A DNA stretch of 64,000 nucleotides from Tetracentron sinense (GCA_015143295.1 CM026560.1:3846501-3910500), one strand, 5' to 3'; counted from the first letter of the stretch, positions 10,235 to 22,989 are shown. Translations and numbers: made by a program. Notes: generated by a model from the sequence alone, not told the origin.

Positions 10235-13042
10235 TTGGTGTCTGTCAAACATAGAGTTTTTCCTTTAGGGTGTATGCACGGTAGGAGGTCTTGTAATCCA
10301 GATTTATTCCCCATTGATTCTGAGTTAGAACGTACTACTAGGTTTCTCAAGGCTTCTGCCTTATTCGAATTTAATTCTGAAGCAAAAGCTTCTACCATCC
10401 CTAAAGCAAACCTAGAAGCTATTCCTTTCCCTATCATGGCGGAAGAACATGACCCAATGAAATCCTTGAAGGAGTATTTTACTCCTTCTACATATTCATT
10501 CCCTTCATGCATCCGGTTGCCGGACACTATGACAGCCCATTATGAAATTAAGTCCAGTATTATTCAGATGATACCATCTTTTCACGGACTTAATAATGAA
10601 GATCCCTACAAACTTCTTGATGAATTTCACGAGATTTGCACAACTTTCAAGTTGCAGGGATTTTCTGATGATGCCCTTAGATTGCGGCTCTTCCTATTTT
10701 TTTTGAAAGACAAAGCCAAATATTGGCTTAATTCTTTAGAGCCAAATTCTATTACCACTTGGGCACAAATGCAGCAAGAATTTCTTTTGAAATTCTTTCC
10801 CATAGGAAAAACAAATTTAATGAGATGAACCATTACAAGCTTTGCTCATGTTGATGGTGAGCTATTTCATGAAACTTGGGAGAGATTCAAAGATCTTCTC
10901 CGTAAGTGTCCCCACCACCAAATTCCAAAGTGGCAGTTAGTCCAATCTTTCTATGATGGATTGTCTGCACTCAACCGTCAATTGGTTGATGTTTCTTGTG
11001 AAGGAACATTTATAATGAAAAATGAGAATCAAGCATGGGAGGTTTTTGAAAATCTTAGTGAAAACTCTTTCCACCATGCTTCGAATAGTCATTCTGAAAG
11101 ACCTTCATCTTCCTCAAATCTAAAGAGAGGCATCTATGAAGTTGGCAATTCAATAGATGTTTCATCTAAAGTAGATGAATTGTCTCGAAAATTGGATAAA
11201 CTAATGACTTCAGGGTCATCTTCCTACACACCTCATCAACCAAATCCTAATTAGCAAGAGGTGTGTCTTATTTGTTCTATCCTTGCACATTATGTGCATG
11301 AGTGTCCATCTGTTGTCCAATTTCCAGACCTTGTCCAAGAACATGTCAATGCTGCCTATATCCGTCCGGGTAATGATCCATATTCAAATACTTATAACCC
11401 GGGATGGAGGAACCATCCAAATTTTTCATGGCAGCCACAAACTCAAGGGAATAAATTTCCCCCACCTCAAAGGCCATTCAGTAGACCTTTTCAAGGTTAA
11501 TCCAACTATCCTCCCCAACAACAGGAATTCCAACACTCTCCTCCTCCTCAAAGAAACCCATCTTTCGAGGAGAAAGTGTTGCAAGCTCTCAAAGGCTTAG
11601 AGACTAATACCCAACTTCTACATTCTCATTCTCAATCTATTCAGAGGATTGAGTTTCAATTGAGACAATTAGCTAGTGTCGTATACAAGAGAGAAGAAGG
11701 AAAGCTCCCAAGCCAACCGGTGAGCAACCCTAAGGGTGCAAATATGGTTGACAATGCTCAAAAAAATGAAATTAATCATGAACATGTTCTTGCCATTACC
11801 ACCCTAAGAAGTGGGAAGGTAGTTGAAAATGAGGTTAGAGAGAAGAAAAGTGAGGAAAAAGAGTCCAATGTAGGCCAAACAAATTCCAAAGGAAAAAATG
11901 TGAGTGTCTCTAAGAATGACCAAGGTTCTTCCCCATCTTTATCTAATCTGACTCCCCCAGAATCCTATGTGCCAAAAGCTCCTTACTCTCAGTGCTTAAA
12001 AGATTCCTCCCTTTTTGAGAAAAAGGAAACAAAAATTTATGAGATGATGGAGGTATTTAAACAAGTCAAAATCAACCTTCCTCTCATAGATGTCATAAAG
12101 CAAATTCCGGCGTATGCCAAATTTCTCAAGGACATGTGCACTCAAAAGCGCAAATCAAGGACTCATGTGTCCAAGAAGATCTTTCTCACCGAGCAAGTGA
12201 GCTCCATTATCCAACACAACACTCCTCCAAAATTTAAGGACCCCGGTGCTCCTACAATTTCATGTATCATTGGAGATCACTCCATTGACCGGGCACTCCT
12301 TGATTTAGGAGCTAGTGTTAATATTTTACCTTTCTCGGTGTATGAGAAACTTGGCTTAGGAGAGATTCGCCCCACATCCGTTATATTACAATTAGCGGAT
12401 AGATCTATGAAAAAGCCTCGTGGGATAGTTGAAGTTGTTCTGATTAAAGTTAACAAATTTTTCTTCCCTGTCGACTTTCTTGTCCTTGACATGGAACCTG
12501 TGCACAATTCAAAAAGTCAAATTCCAGTCATCCTAGGTCGTCCTTTCCTGGCCACTGCTAATGCTGGCATAAACTATAGGACTGGGGTGATGAAGGTGTC
12601 ATTTGGTAACATGAAAATTCGGTTGAATGTCTTCACTACCCCCGAACAACAATCGAATGGGGAAGAATGCTTCCTGGTTGATAAACTTGATAAGATAGTT
12701 GAGGATGTCCCTCCTTATGTTTTAATTGATAATCTTTTGGAGGCATCACTCATTCATCTTAAACCCCCGGATCCCATCATAGAAAAATCCATAGGTTATG
12801 GTCATTCTTTGCTTAATCTCACTCATCTTAAACCCCCAGATCCCATCAGAGAAAAATTCATAAGGTATGGTCATTCTTTGCTTAATCTCACTCATTTAAA
12901 AGGTTTTCCATTGGAAAAACATAAAATGAGAGTCAAACATAAAATTGCAAACTTGCAAAGGCGTAGGAAATCACTTTTTTCTGACCCTGATGGACGTGTG
13001 CTCAAGGCTAAGGCCCAATATTCCGTCTACTTAGACGGTTGA
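10235..13042 (+). pseudogene. gag-protease reading frame of inner non-autonomous Athila
   Basis: One frame of 936 codons stays open apart from three in-frame stops: TGA 10826-10828, TAG 11252-11254 and TAA 11498-11500. There are no frameshifts. Each stop could come from a C-to-T change in CGA, CAG or CAA. In order it holds MAEEHDPMKSLKEY (about 10436), the gag core (about 10540-10800), a complete CCHC knuckle (CLICSILAHYVHEC, about 11261-11305), TLRSGKVV (about 11802) and protease with DLGASVNILP (about 12302-12331). After protease comes a 75-bp tandem duplication and a basic tail ending AQYSVYLDG. Reverse transcriptase, RNase H and integrase are absent, so the element would depend on a partner for copying and insertion. 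Confidence 0.9.
12754..12900 (+). repeat. 75-bp coding tandem duplication
   Basis: Two in-frame copies encode HLKPPDPIxEKxIxYGHSLLNLT (12757-12831 and 12832-12894, second slightly shorter). They lie between the protease and the basic tail of the inner Athila product. Confidence 0.8.
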
Positions 13043-14912
13043 ATGATTTTTGAGGATGTTTGGCTGAAGACGTTAAACTTACGCTTGTGGGAGGCAACCC
13101 ATTGATTTTGAAGTATCTTTTATTTTTTTGAGTTAAATTCTAAGTTTGGGGTAGATTAATATCCAACAAATTTTTTTAGAGTTAGTAGGGTTGATTTTAT
13201 ATCTCCCTAATCATTAGATAGGCCTCTATTTTTTTAAAATAAAGTTTGACTTTCAGCAGATGATGAGAGCTGTTTTAGAGGCTCAGTTTCCACCAGGCCA
13301 TTTTCCACCACCTCCTCCTCCTCCTCAGTAGGTTGGTCTTCCAGTCTTTAGTTAAGAATTTTTTTTTTCTTGAGTCAGTTATATAGAGCTTCGCTCTACT
13401 TTTTTGATTTTTTTTAGTCTGTATATCCCTAGTTTTATCCACTGTTATAACTTCATATGCTTCTTATTTTATGTTCTATTTGCATCTATTATTTTATTGT
13501 GTGGATATTTCTTGGTTTGTACTAACCCTGTAGGTATTGTTTGGCTTAAGTTTGGGGTGATTTCTCTTCATTCTTGATTTCTTTTCATTATGGTTTGCAT
13601 TTCACGATTTAGGTATTATTGTTCTAATCCCTTCTTTACTTTATTTTTATTTTTACATTGAGGACAATGTAAAGTTTAAGTTTGGGGTTGGGAAATAATA
13701 GGCTACACTATTATTTTTGATGATTGTGCAACCATGACTAGGATAAGACATGCAAAAACACTGAAATTTTTTTGATTGTTTTATTCTGAAAATTTGAAGG
13801 ATTGTCATGTGTATCGGATAATCCAAATTTTATTGATAGGTTTGAATTTGAGAACACATAATCCCAAATACATACTGTTTGTAACTGTTCTTAATCTTAC
13901 AAAAACTGAATTTTTTTTTTAAGTCATGAATATACTTTGAAATTTGCACGAGCATACTAACATATTTTTTAGTGGGTTTAGAACCAAACTAATTGATAGT
14001 GATTTTGTTAACTCATAAGAATTGGATGATCTAGAAATTGAACACCAACTTTGGCTAAAAAGAAAAATTGATAGAAGAATGGGTTACCTGACCAAGTTTT
14101 ACACTTAGTAACCGGGCCTCTTGCCTCACTAAGCATAGAGAGTTCGCGTTAAACCGTGTGATTTTTGGAATGGATAAAATAACCTAATGTGACTAGTTTG
14201 AGTTCGTAGCCTAGTTAACTCGAGTTATTAAGCCCTTAGAGGTGTCTTGACACCTGATGCCCTAAAACCATCTGGTTTGGGAGTCACCGGCCTAACACTT
14301 GCTATATGGGTTTTTTTAGAATGCTTAATGGACTTAGATTTTGCAAAGTCACACTTATAAAAAAATAAAAAAATAAAAAAAAATTGAATGAAAGCCTTGA
14401 AATTGGTAGTTTAAATTTAAAGAAAATTCAATGATAAATGAGAAGATAGAAAAACTGTTGAAAAGTAAGGTTGATATCACACAGTCAATTGTTTGTCACA
14501 TTACACATCAAAAAAAATTCTGACAAATCTTTCAAAAGCTAATTTTTTTAAAAAATAGTTAAGAATGGTGTGAAATTGAGAATGTGGAGAATTGAAAATT
14601 CAATCTTGTTAATAATTTGTGGATTATCTTGTATGTATTGTGAGTCTGGAAAATTTGGAATATAATTCAATCACTTTTGAGATTTGCATGTTTTACTTGA
14701 ATGACAGGGTAGTACAGATGTTTGTAGGTGTCATCACTATAAACCTTCACGAGACTTCACTCGTCCTCTAGGGCCACCTAGGGGTTTAAAAGGCTTGTTG
14801 CATATGCAAAATGCAACCGGGGATCCCACGAAAGGGGATGTAGGTTTAGTTTAGTTTAGTTTTATTTTATTTTTCATTGCTCGAGGACTAGCAATGTCTA
14901 AGTTTGGGGTTG
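13043..14912 (+). other. 3' non-coding region of inner Athila
   Basis: No gene is left. 13257-13330 keeps only the last codons of the env-like ORF (QQMMRAVLEAQFPPG then a proline run), matching the outer copy at 21008-21081, so most of that ORF is deleted. The polypurine-like motif AAGTTTGGGG occurs near 13142, 13549, 13678 and 14900. The last copy abuts the 3' LTR and is the likely true polypurine tract. The stretch 14105-14300 ('gcctcttgcctcactaag') is shared with 21960-22150 of the outer copy. Confidence 0.75.
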
Positions 14913-16441
14913 TGATCGGTGCTAAATTTTATACATAAAAGCACCTCAAACTTAACTTGCTAATCATTTAGAGTAATTATTTATATTATTTTATGCTACT
15001 TGGTTGTTTATTCTTGTTTCAGGTTCACACGAGGAAAAGAAGATAAAATTGAAGATTTATAAGCTTCAAAGACTCCCAAAATCTTTAAAAAGAGAAGAGC
15101 AAAAGAAAGAAGAAGAAAAGAGAGCGAAATCGCAGAAATCTACCCTGATGGATCGATTGACCAAAAATCGCACTTCTATCAATAGAGGGGTATTTTGATA
15201 ATTTTTCTTGATCCAAAATTTATGAAACTTTTTGGGTAGATTTTAGATGACCTAAATGAGCTATGTTTAAAATTTCGGGTCAATCCGATTAGAATTGAGC
15301 TCTCTAGAATTATTTGAAGTTCGGTAGCAAAACTGTAAATAGGGTGAAAAAGTATTCCGTTAATAGTGTTTCGTGAATAGTGTTTTAGTACTTCTAAATA
15401 CTTTCCAACTCTATTATTGTCTTCTTAAATGAGGGTTTAATCCTCATTCAACCCAAAAAGAGTATAGAGAGAGAAAAAGAAGAGTTAAACCTCAATTAGA
15501 ACTCCTTATTCTACAAGAACTCTGTATTTCTCTATAAAAAGAGAATTCCTAGCCATTATCATCATTATTAGAGAGAATTTTGTAGAGATTTTTGGATCTG
15601 AAGAAGAGAAGCTCTGGAGATCAAGGAAGCCATGAAGAGAAGTGCTACAGCTTTGTCTATGAAGATGTTGCATTCCTCCCTCGCGATGAACTAATTCTCA
15701 TTCTAGGGTTTCGATGAAACCCTAGCCAAGTAACTGTGTCCTTTATTTTATTTTTATTTTGATTCTCTGTATTGTAAAACATTGATTGCATAATGAGAGA
15801 GTTGTTTTCAAACAACCAGATTTATTTTATTTATATTTGATTTCAATGGAATTTTCAACCTTGTCTTAGGTATTATGAAATTGGAATTAAAATCACTTGT
15901 GTTAATTTTCGTTAGAATTTAAACATAGGTTTTATGCAATGGTTTTAAAATATCGAGAGATTAAATCCGAAGATATTTTATGCTAAGGAAAGACGAGTGA
16001 TTACACAACCGTAGATTAGTGTGTATCATTCGTGGTAACCGAAGATACGATATGCTAAGGATATAATCCCTTTAACTTTTCTAAATTAGTTGAGAGAGGA
16101 CGTGCTGTCACTCTAACTAGAATGTTTGCAATTTAAAAGGTTATGATAAATTCAAAATAGGGGCTGGTTATTACATTAGTGGTGGATTTGAAAACCCTAG
16201 ATTTTCTCTTCCAAGGGATTTAAAACCATTAGTTGATAGTTTAATTTAGAAATTTCCTTTAATTAGTTTAATTAATTGTTTTAGTTAATCAAGCAAAAAT
16301 TCAATTACCAATTTTATTTTAAAATTAATTTGAATAGAAGGCAACGAAACCAGTGCAGTCCTCAGAGGAATGATACCCTTACTAGTACTATTCTACGGAA
16401 TTATTACTAAGAATGAATAATTTAAGATTGACTGACGATCA
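14913..16441 (+). mobile_element. 3' LTR of inner Athila element
   Basis: It starts TGATCGGTGC after the tract AAGTTTGGGGTTG and ends GACTGACGATCA. It is collinear with 8583-10096. Right of it the sequence returns to the interrupted solo LTR. Confidence 0.93.
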
Positions 16442-18473
16442 GTTATTTATATTAATTACCGTCTCATATGATGATGACATAAAGTTCCATGCAAAAGGTT
16501 GCGAGGAGATATGATTTTTCAGTTCCTTGTAAACCTAATATTGTTCGAAGCCTCTAGAGTACTGGTTGGGCGTCATACTTCATCATGGCTTGCACATGTG
16601 TAATTCTATAAGATAGTGTGATGAATCTCATTCACAGAGAGTGGTGACTCTTGACTAACATGTGGGGTCACTAGTGGATACCTATGGAATACACTATCAG
16701 ATTGTATTAGGGTTATCCATTTGACAAATTGTCCTTAGACCTGAGAGGTTAACATCTTCTCAAATATTTGTCTATATGGCTTTGATGTGCCAATTGGCAA
16801 TGTTCAATACACAGGACTAACTCCGGGTACGTTGAGTCATGTACACAATGTTTGGAGAAGTGTGTAAACACTCAATAAGGAATCCACAACTCCTTAATTG
16901 GAGATAATGATATCAAGATGATACTTGTTGAACTGAACTGTTAAATCCAGTACTGGTGCTTTTCAGTAAAATGGTTTTTATCGAAGTTGATATTTTTAAT
17001 ATGGAAAAGTGTATATAAATATATATGTCAGTTATTTTCTAATGTTTCTTCAAAAGTGTTTTGGAGGTTCAGTTCAATGAAAAAGTAATCATGAGAAAAG
17101 GTTCTATTCATAAACTAGGGACTAAGACAGTGGAATTGTTCCAATCTCGGAAGCTTACAAGTGATATCGGAATGTGGAATGATTTATTTGTAAATATATT
17201 ATGAGATGATACTTACAAGCAATTCTCTAATTTCTGGAGGTTAGTCACATTGTGTTAATGGACATTAATTGTGATTGGTGGAAGTCCAGGGATATAGATA
17301 AAATTCTATGATCCTAATAGAGTTTTAGGAAAGGTGTTTCCTAGTAACAATGCTTTAACCAATAGGTTGAGTACTTGGTCCCACAACCGGAAATAGGAGA
17401 TCCCTTTAGATCCCACACACAAGGACCTTCTTAAAGTATTTAATTTTATAATTTATTAATTTCTCTAAGTAATCATTATATGGTATAGTGAAGCTCTAAA
17501 AGGTGGAATCACATTAGATCTGAAAAACCAAATGAGTAGGACCCATTGGGAATTATTATAAAAGAATAATTCAAGTGACCAATAGAGGTTTAGAACCCTT
17601 AGGGGCGTGTGGAGTGGGGCCCACCTAGGGTGGGATGCCCACTTCAAGGAGGAATAATAATTGTTGTTATTTTAATTAGTTTCTAATAACTAATATCCTT
17701 ATTAGATAAGGTTAGTTAGTTAGTTAGAGTTAGTTACTAATTAAAGATTCCTTGTTGGACAAGGAGTCTATTAGTTTCTTGTTAATCAAGGAATCCTAAT
17801 TGGATTAGGATAAGGATAAGATTAGTTGGACACTGATGGATGAGATTAGTTTCTATTTTGATTATTCCTAATTAATTATGGAGAAACCAAATAGGAAACT
17901 AATTGAGGAATCTTTATTGGATAAGGATTAGGAAACTTTGGTTGCAAGCAACCAATAAAGCCTATAAAGAGGGTTGGACGTCCAAGGCTTTGGGCATTCT
18001 TTAATTTTCCAGAATTTCCAGATTTGGAAACCTCTCCCCTCTCCTCAAATCTCACGCCCAGCCCCTCTCTCTAGTGGTGTACGATCAGCTTCATATTCCC
18101 CCATCTTCTTCTCTCTTGGGTTCTTAGTTTTGAAGATCAAGAAGAGAATCAAGAAAGGTTCTTTATAATAAAAGATTGGATCTTTTATTCAAGATTCCTA
18201 GAGCTGGAAATTTGGAAGGGTCATTAGCTTCCATTAGAGAAAGCTTTAAAGGAAAAAAGAAGGTTCGTGTGAATCGACAGGAGACTTGACACTTGTGAAG
18301 TTTTGCGAGTACTATTCTAATGTGGATTTGACTTAACAATTTCAAAGTCGCAAAGGTGAATGTTATTCCTACCTTCATTGAATAAAATCAATTAGAATCT
18401 TAGTCTGATCTTGGGATTCGATGTATGCCCCCCAAGAACTGTGTTTCTAAAATTAAAAAGAGGCATACTTTCA
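16442..18473 (+). mobile_element. Solo LTR (LTR2, copia-like ends), right piece
   Basis: This is the remainder of the LTR begun at 8491. It ends GGCATACTTTCA and is followed by CGCTT (18474-18478), the duplication of 8486-8490. Joined with the left piece, the LTR is about 2.1 kb. It carries no coding capacity. The open frame at 17974-18168 overlaps the transcript start region and looks accidental. When both pieces are removed, the Athila integrase frame runs on without loss, which confirms both borders. Confidence 0.9.
17938..17969 (+). promoter_or_regulatory. 8-bp inverted repeat and TATA box of LTR2
   Basis: TTGGTTGC and GCAACCAA (17938-17945 and 17948-17955) are perfect inverted arms separated by AA. 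The TATA element CTATAAAG follows at 17962-17969. Confidence 0.6.
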
Positions 18474-18664
18474 CGCTTTAGATGGAATGGCCCCTACATT
18501 GTAACCACAGTATTCCCTCATTGGGCAGCTGAGCTCAAAGACCCTAAAGATGGTAATCTTTTCAAGGTTAACGGTCAAAGATTGAAACCCTATGTTGAGA
18601 GTATTGTGACCAGTGAATTGATAGAAACCTTAGTTTTGCAAGATCCCGTCTACCAAGACTGTTG
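18474..18664 (+). pseudogene. Integrase C-terminus of outer Athila
   Basis: The frame reads RWNGPYIVTTVFPHWAAEL then KDPKDGNLFKVNGQRLKPY, the conserved end of Athila integrase, and stops at 18662-18664. It continues the frame lost at 8490. The frame also stays open leftwards into the LTR end (18411-18473), giving a chimeric ORF with an ATG at 18411. That start is almost certainly accidental. Confidence 0.88.
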
Positions 18665-18763
18665 ATTAATTTGAGGTCGTCTGGCTAAAGACAAAAAATT
18701 TAGCGCTTGTTAGGAGGCAACCCATCGGTTTTGTACCTTAATTTCTTTTAGATAGTCTGAGTC

Positions 18764-18950
18764 TAAGTTTGGGGTGGATTATCTATCCACCCAAGATTGA
18801 AAAAAAAAATCGGGGTTTGCAATAGATCGCATAGGTATGCGATAGATCGCAGACAGAGGCTCCATCACAGAACGTTTCTGCCACATGTGTGATAGATCGC
18901 AGACAATGGTAAAATTCCAGTAAGATACTACCCCCTGTGCAATCGATCGG
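18764..18950 (+). other. Post-pol spacer with GCGAT(A/C)GATCGC cluster
   Basis: After an AAGTTTGGGG motif (18764-18776) come degenerate copies of TGCGATCGATCGCA, at about 18820-18830, 18838-18850, 18890-18903 and 18940-18951. A perfect 14-bp palindrome lies just beyond, at 18959-18972. The same motif is clustered in this element's own LTR at 22990-23130. Confidence 0.75.
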
Positions 18951-19587
18951 AGTTGCTGTGCGATCGATCGCAACAACCTAGATTAGATTACAAACCCAGT
19001 CCACATTCACGCCTTTCTCCATTCTCTCTCATTTTCTCTCCTTTTCTCTTCCCTATTCCATTTTCCTTACACAAATCTCTCATTTCATTCTCCATTCTTG
19101 CTTTGAGGTGAGTGCTACAACGAGAAATCGTGCGGAGATTTGCTATTGGGTTTGTGCGAGCATTTAATCCAAAGTAAAACCTCAAATCTCTTTCATTTCC
19201 ATTATTTTTCTTTCTTTTATGTGATTGTGTGGAGGAAGGGATTATTTGAAGGGCGGGTTGCCATTGTTGTGCGATCGCAGTTGCTGTGTGATCGATCGCA
19301 GCAACCTAGATTAGATTACAAACCCAGTCCACGTTCATGCCTTTCTCCATTCTCTCTTAGTTTCTCTTCCCTATTCCATTCTCCTTACATAAATCTCTCA
19401 TTTCATTCTCCATTCTTGCTTGAGGTGAGTGCTACAACGAGAAATCATGCGTAGATTTGCTATTGGGTTTGTGCGAGCATTTAATCCAAGGTAAAACCCC
19501 AAATACCTTTCATTTCCATTATTTTTCTTTCTTTTATGTGATTGTGTGGAGGAAGGGATTATTTGAAGGGCGGGTTGCCATTGTTGG
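18951..19587 (+). repeat. About 320-bp tandem duplication upstream of env-like ORF
   Basis: 18951-19278 and 19279-19587 are two collinear copies. Both run from 'agttgctgtg' through the palindrome, a pyrimidine-rich stretch and 'gaggtgagtgctac' to 'gggcgggttgccattgttg'. Each unit holds AG|GTGAGT (about 19106 and 19423), a perfect plant splice-donor consensus. Env-like genes in this position are thought to be made from spliced RNA, so the duplication may double a donor or leader (inference). Confidence 0.85.
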
Positions 19588-19723
19588 ATGGAAGGGCATA
19601 GTTGGAGGCCGGGTTGGTCGAGTTTGAAGTGAGTTGTGACGAGTTTGTGATTGTGTTGTGAAGTAGTTCCACAGGGGGCTCACCTAGTGTTTGTGAAAAG
19701 ACCTCATCTAGTTTTGATACCAA

Positions 19724-21081
19724 ATGGCACCCAAAAGAAAGAAATTGGCTGATAAACCCAGCTCTAGTAGACCCCACCAAGGCCAATTAGAGCAGCCAAT
19801 AGCGCAATTCACCACTTGGGCGGTTACCCCTCAAACCCAATTCCATGTGGAGTATTTTCGAAGGTGTTCGGAAATGGCCCCAACTATTTTGGAGTTGGAA
19901 AATAGGGGCCTCCAGTTTCTTTTTGGATCCCCAGCCAAGGCATACCCTTGATTGGTTCACCATATTTTTTTAATCAAAACATGGTTCAAAAGGGAAAAGA
20001 TAAAAAAAAGAGTGGTGAGAAAAATTCAGAAGAGGATGAAGGGAATGAAGAAGAGGTCCAGGAGGCCCTCGAAGTCACTGTTGAGTGTCGCACATTTGAG
20101 GTCACCATTACCTCTATTGCCCAAGCCATAGGATGCCCCTTAAATTCATATCATGGTTTTCCCTATGTGCCTACACCTTAGGTAGCAGCTACCTTGCATA
20201 AGATTATACGGGAGATGTGTGGAGGGAAGTATGAAAACTCAAGAAGAAATTGTACTCGTAGATCTTACCTCCCCCGTACCCTATGGTTTGTTGACTCTAT
20301 CTTCCGGCGTAACCTTTACCCCTTAGGGCACATTACTGAGAAAATGGGTGCCATGTTGGATGCCCTCTTTGAGATGTGGAAGGGGCATTGGGTGAATGCC
20401 GCAGAGTATGTGTACAAAACTATGCAGAGGATTTTAAATGAGGCCATCGAGACCCCAAAGCAATCTAGTGTGAGTTGGCACCTACTTTTTGGAAACGTGA
20501 TTACTTAGCTTTTAGAACGTCAAGGTCACGTGATTATTGAGGATGAGCCAGTTGCTAAGACTATTCGGTTTGGGAAGCGACAGTGGGATAAGAGCTAAAA
20601 CACCTTGATGAAGGCCACTAAGATGAGGATCCCTACTGTGGAGCATCCTGATGAGGTGATTCACGATGTTGAGGACGATATTGCCATAACTCTTCCTGAT
20701 TCCCCTATAGCTAATCACCATTTTCTTGCCCCTGAGTTTCGACATCACTCTCCCCTACCTCCCTAGTTCAGTGATCAGCCTGAGGCACCTGTTTACATGA
20801 CTCGTCAGGAGTTTCTTGACTATGAGGTTGTATAGGATCAAAGATGGGATGCCCAGTGTCAATATCAGTTGGTTCAGCATGCTGAGTCTAGGGAGCAATC
20901 AGCTTAGAGATGGCGGTAGGCAGATGCCTTTTATGATCAGGCCTGTCAGCATTGGGATCAGGTCGATTGATTTTATGCCCAGCAGACACAGAGCACCTTT
21001 GATTTCCAGCAGATGATGTGGGCTACACTTGAAGCCTATTTTTCCCCAGGACAGTTTCCTCCACCACCTCCACCACAGTGA
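19724..21081 (+). pseudogene. env-like (third) ORF of outer Athila
   Basis: The ORF starts MAPKRKKLADKPSSS and continues with FRRCSEMAPTILELENRGLQ. It resumes after a frame change with the conserved block YLPRTLWFVDSIFRRNLYPL (about 20264-20323), and ends in a proline-rich tail (FPPGQ-like then PPPPPPQ at 21060-21081). This is the post-integrase ORF of Athila-type elements, sometimes called env-like. Nothing visible shows a membrane segment or signal peptide. Stops at 19949, 20179, 20506 and several after 20597 show decay. It lies after the palindrome cluster and duplication at 18764-19587. Confidence 0.78.
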
Positions 21082-22770
21082 TAGAGCTTCTAGTTCCTAG
21101 TTAGGATTTTCTATTTTCATTGAGTCGGTTGTAAAGGAGTTTTACTCCTTTTTCTTCTTTGTTTATTGTCATGTTTCTGGAGTCACATGTAAAGAGTTCT
21201 ACTCCTTTTCTTTACTTATGATTAGATAAGTTGCTCAGTCTTCAGTTTCACACCGTTATACATAATGATGCACAACAATTTTGTTTTGATATATCTATTG
21301 GATGTTTGTGTCTATTTTTGTGTGGCAATTTTTTTGTTTTACAAACCCTCCTAGGTGTAATATGGAAGATGTTTGGGGTGATTTTGTGTGATATATACCC
21401 CATTTTTCCTACTTCTTTCATGGATTGCATTTCACCAGTCAAGTATTATCTTTCTAATCCCTTTTTGTGCTTTAATTTTAATTTTATATTGAGGACAATG
21501 TAATCTTTAAGTTTGGGGTTGGGAAATAATAGTCATTATTTTATACTATTTTTTTTGTGATTGTGCAACCATATAATAGGGTAGAACATGCAAAACAATG
21601 AAATTTTTAAGATTGCTCTATTCTGAATTTGAATGATTGTGATATATATAGGGGAATCTATTTTTTTATTGATATGGTTAAATTTGAGAACACATGATCC
21701 CAAATAGACACAATTTTTAACCCTTGACTGAACTACTAAAGCTGAATTTTTTTTCAAAAGTCATGAATATACTCGGAAATTTACAAGAGCACTCTAACAT
21801 ATTGTCTAGTGGGGTTTGAAACTATACTAATTGATTAGTACTTTTGTTAACTCATAACAAGGTGGCTGACCTAGAAATTGAACACCAACCTTGGCTAAAT
21901 TGAAAATTTTAAAAAATTGATAGAAGAATGAGTTACTTGACAAGGTTTTGCACTTAGTAACCAGACCTCTTGCCTCACTAAGTAGAGAGTGTTCGCGTCA
22001 AACCGTGTGAACTTAGGAATGGATAAAATAACCTAGTGTGATTAGTTTGAGTTTGAAGCCTATTTGACTCAAGTTAATAAGCCCTTAGAGGTGTCTTGAC
22101 ACCTGGTGCCCTAAAGCCTTCTGGTTTGGGAGTCACGGGCATAACACTCGCTACTTGGGTTGTTTAGGATGCTTAATGGACTTGGATTCTGCATAATAAC
22201 ACTTAAACAAAAAAAGAGAAGTGAATGAAAGCCTTGGGGTTTTGTGTTTAAATTGAAAGAAAATTCAATGACAAGTGGGTTGACAGAATAACTATTGAAA
22301 AGTCAGGTTGAGATCATATATTCAATTAGTAATTCACTTACACATCAAATGAAAAATTATGACAAATCTTTTATGAGCTGAATTATTCAGAATTGAGTGA
22401 GAATTGTGTGAAATTGAGAATGTGGAGAGTTGAAAATTCAACCTTGTTAATAATTTGTGGATTATCTTACATGTATTGTGATTTTGAAAAGTTTGGAATA
22501 TGTATCAGTCACTATTTTGAAACTTACATGTTTTACTTGAGTATATTGCATAATTATAGGGTAGTACAGATATTTATGGGTGTCATCACTGTAAACCTTC
22601 ATGAGAATTCACTCGTCCACTAGGGTCACCTAGGGGTTTAAAAGGCTTGTTGCATATGCAAAATGCAACCGGGTATTCCACAAAAGGGGATTTAGACATA
22701 TTTTAGATTAGATTTTATTTTTTTATTGCTTTTATTGCTCGAGGACTAGCAATGTATAAATTTGGGGTTG
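21082..22770 (+). other. 3' non-coding region of outer Athila
   Basis: This is AT-rich and without genes. AAGTTTGGGG recurs at about 21508-21518 after 'attgaggacaatgtaa'. A variant, AATTTGGGG, at 22759-22768 abuts the 3' LTR and should be the functional polypurine tract. Much of 21960-22760 is collinear with the inner element at 14090-14910. Confidence 0.75.
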
Positions 22771-22989
22771 TGATTGGTGCTAATTGTTATACATTTAAGC
22801 ATCTCAATCTAAACTTGTTAGTTCCTTAGAGTAATCTTTAGGACTATTTTACAATGCTTGGTTGTATTTATTGATTTCAGGTTCATGCGAGGAAAAGAAG
22901 TTTAAAATGAAGATTTAAAGGCTCTCGAAGACTTATAAGAGGTTTAACCATGTGAAAGACCAACCGAAAATGAAAGCTGGAAATTTTAT

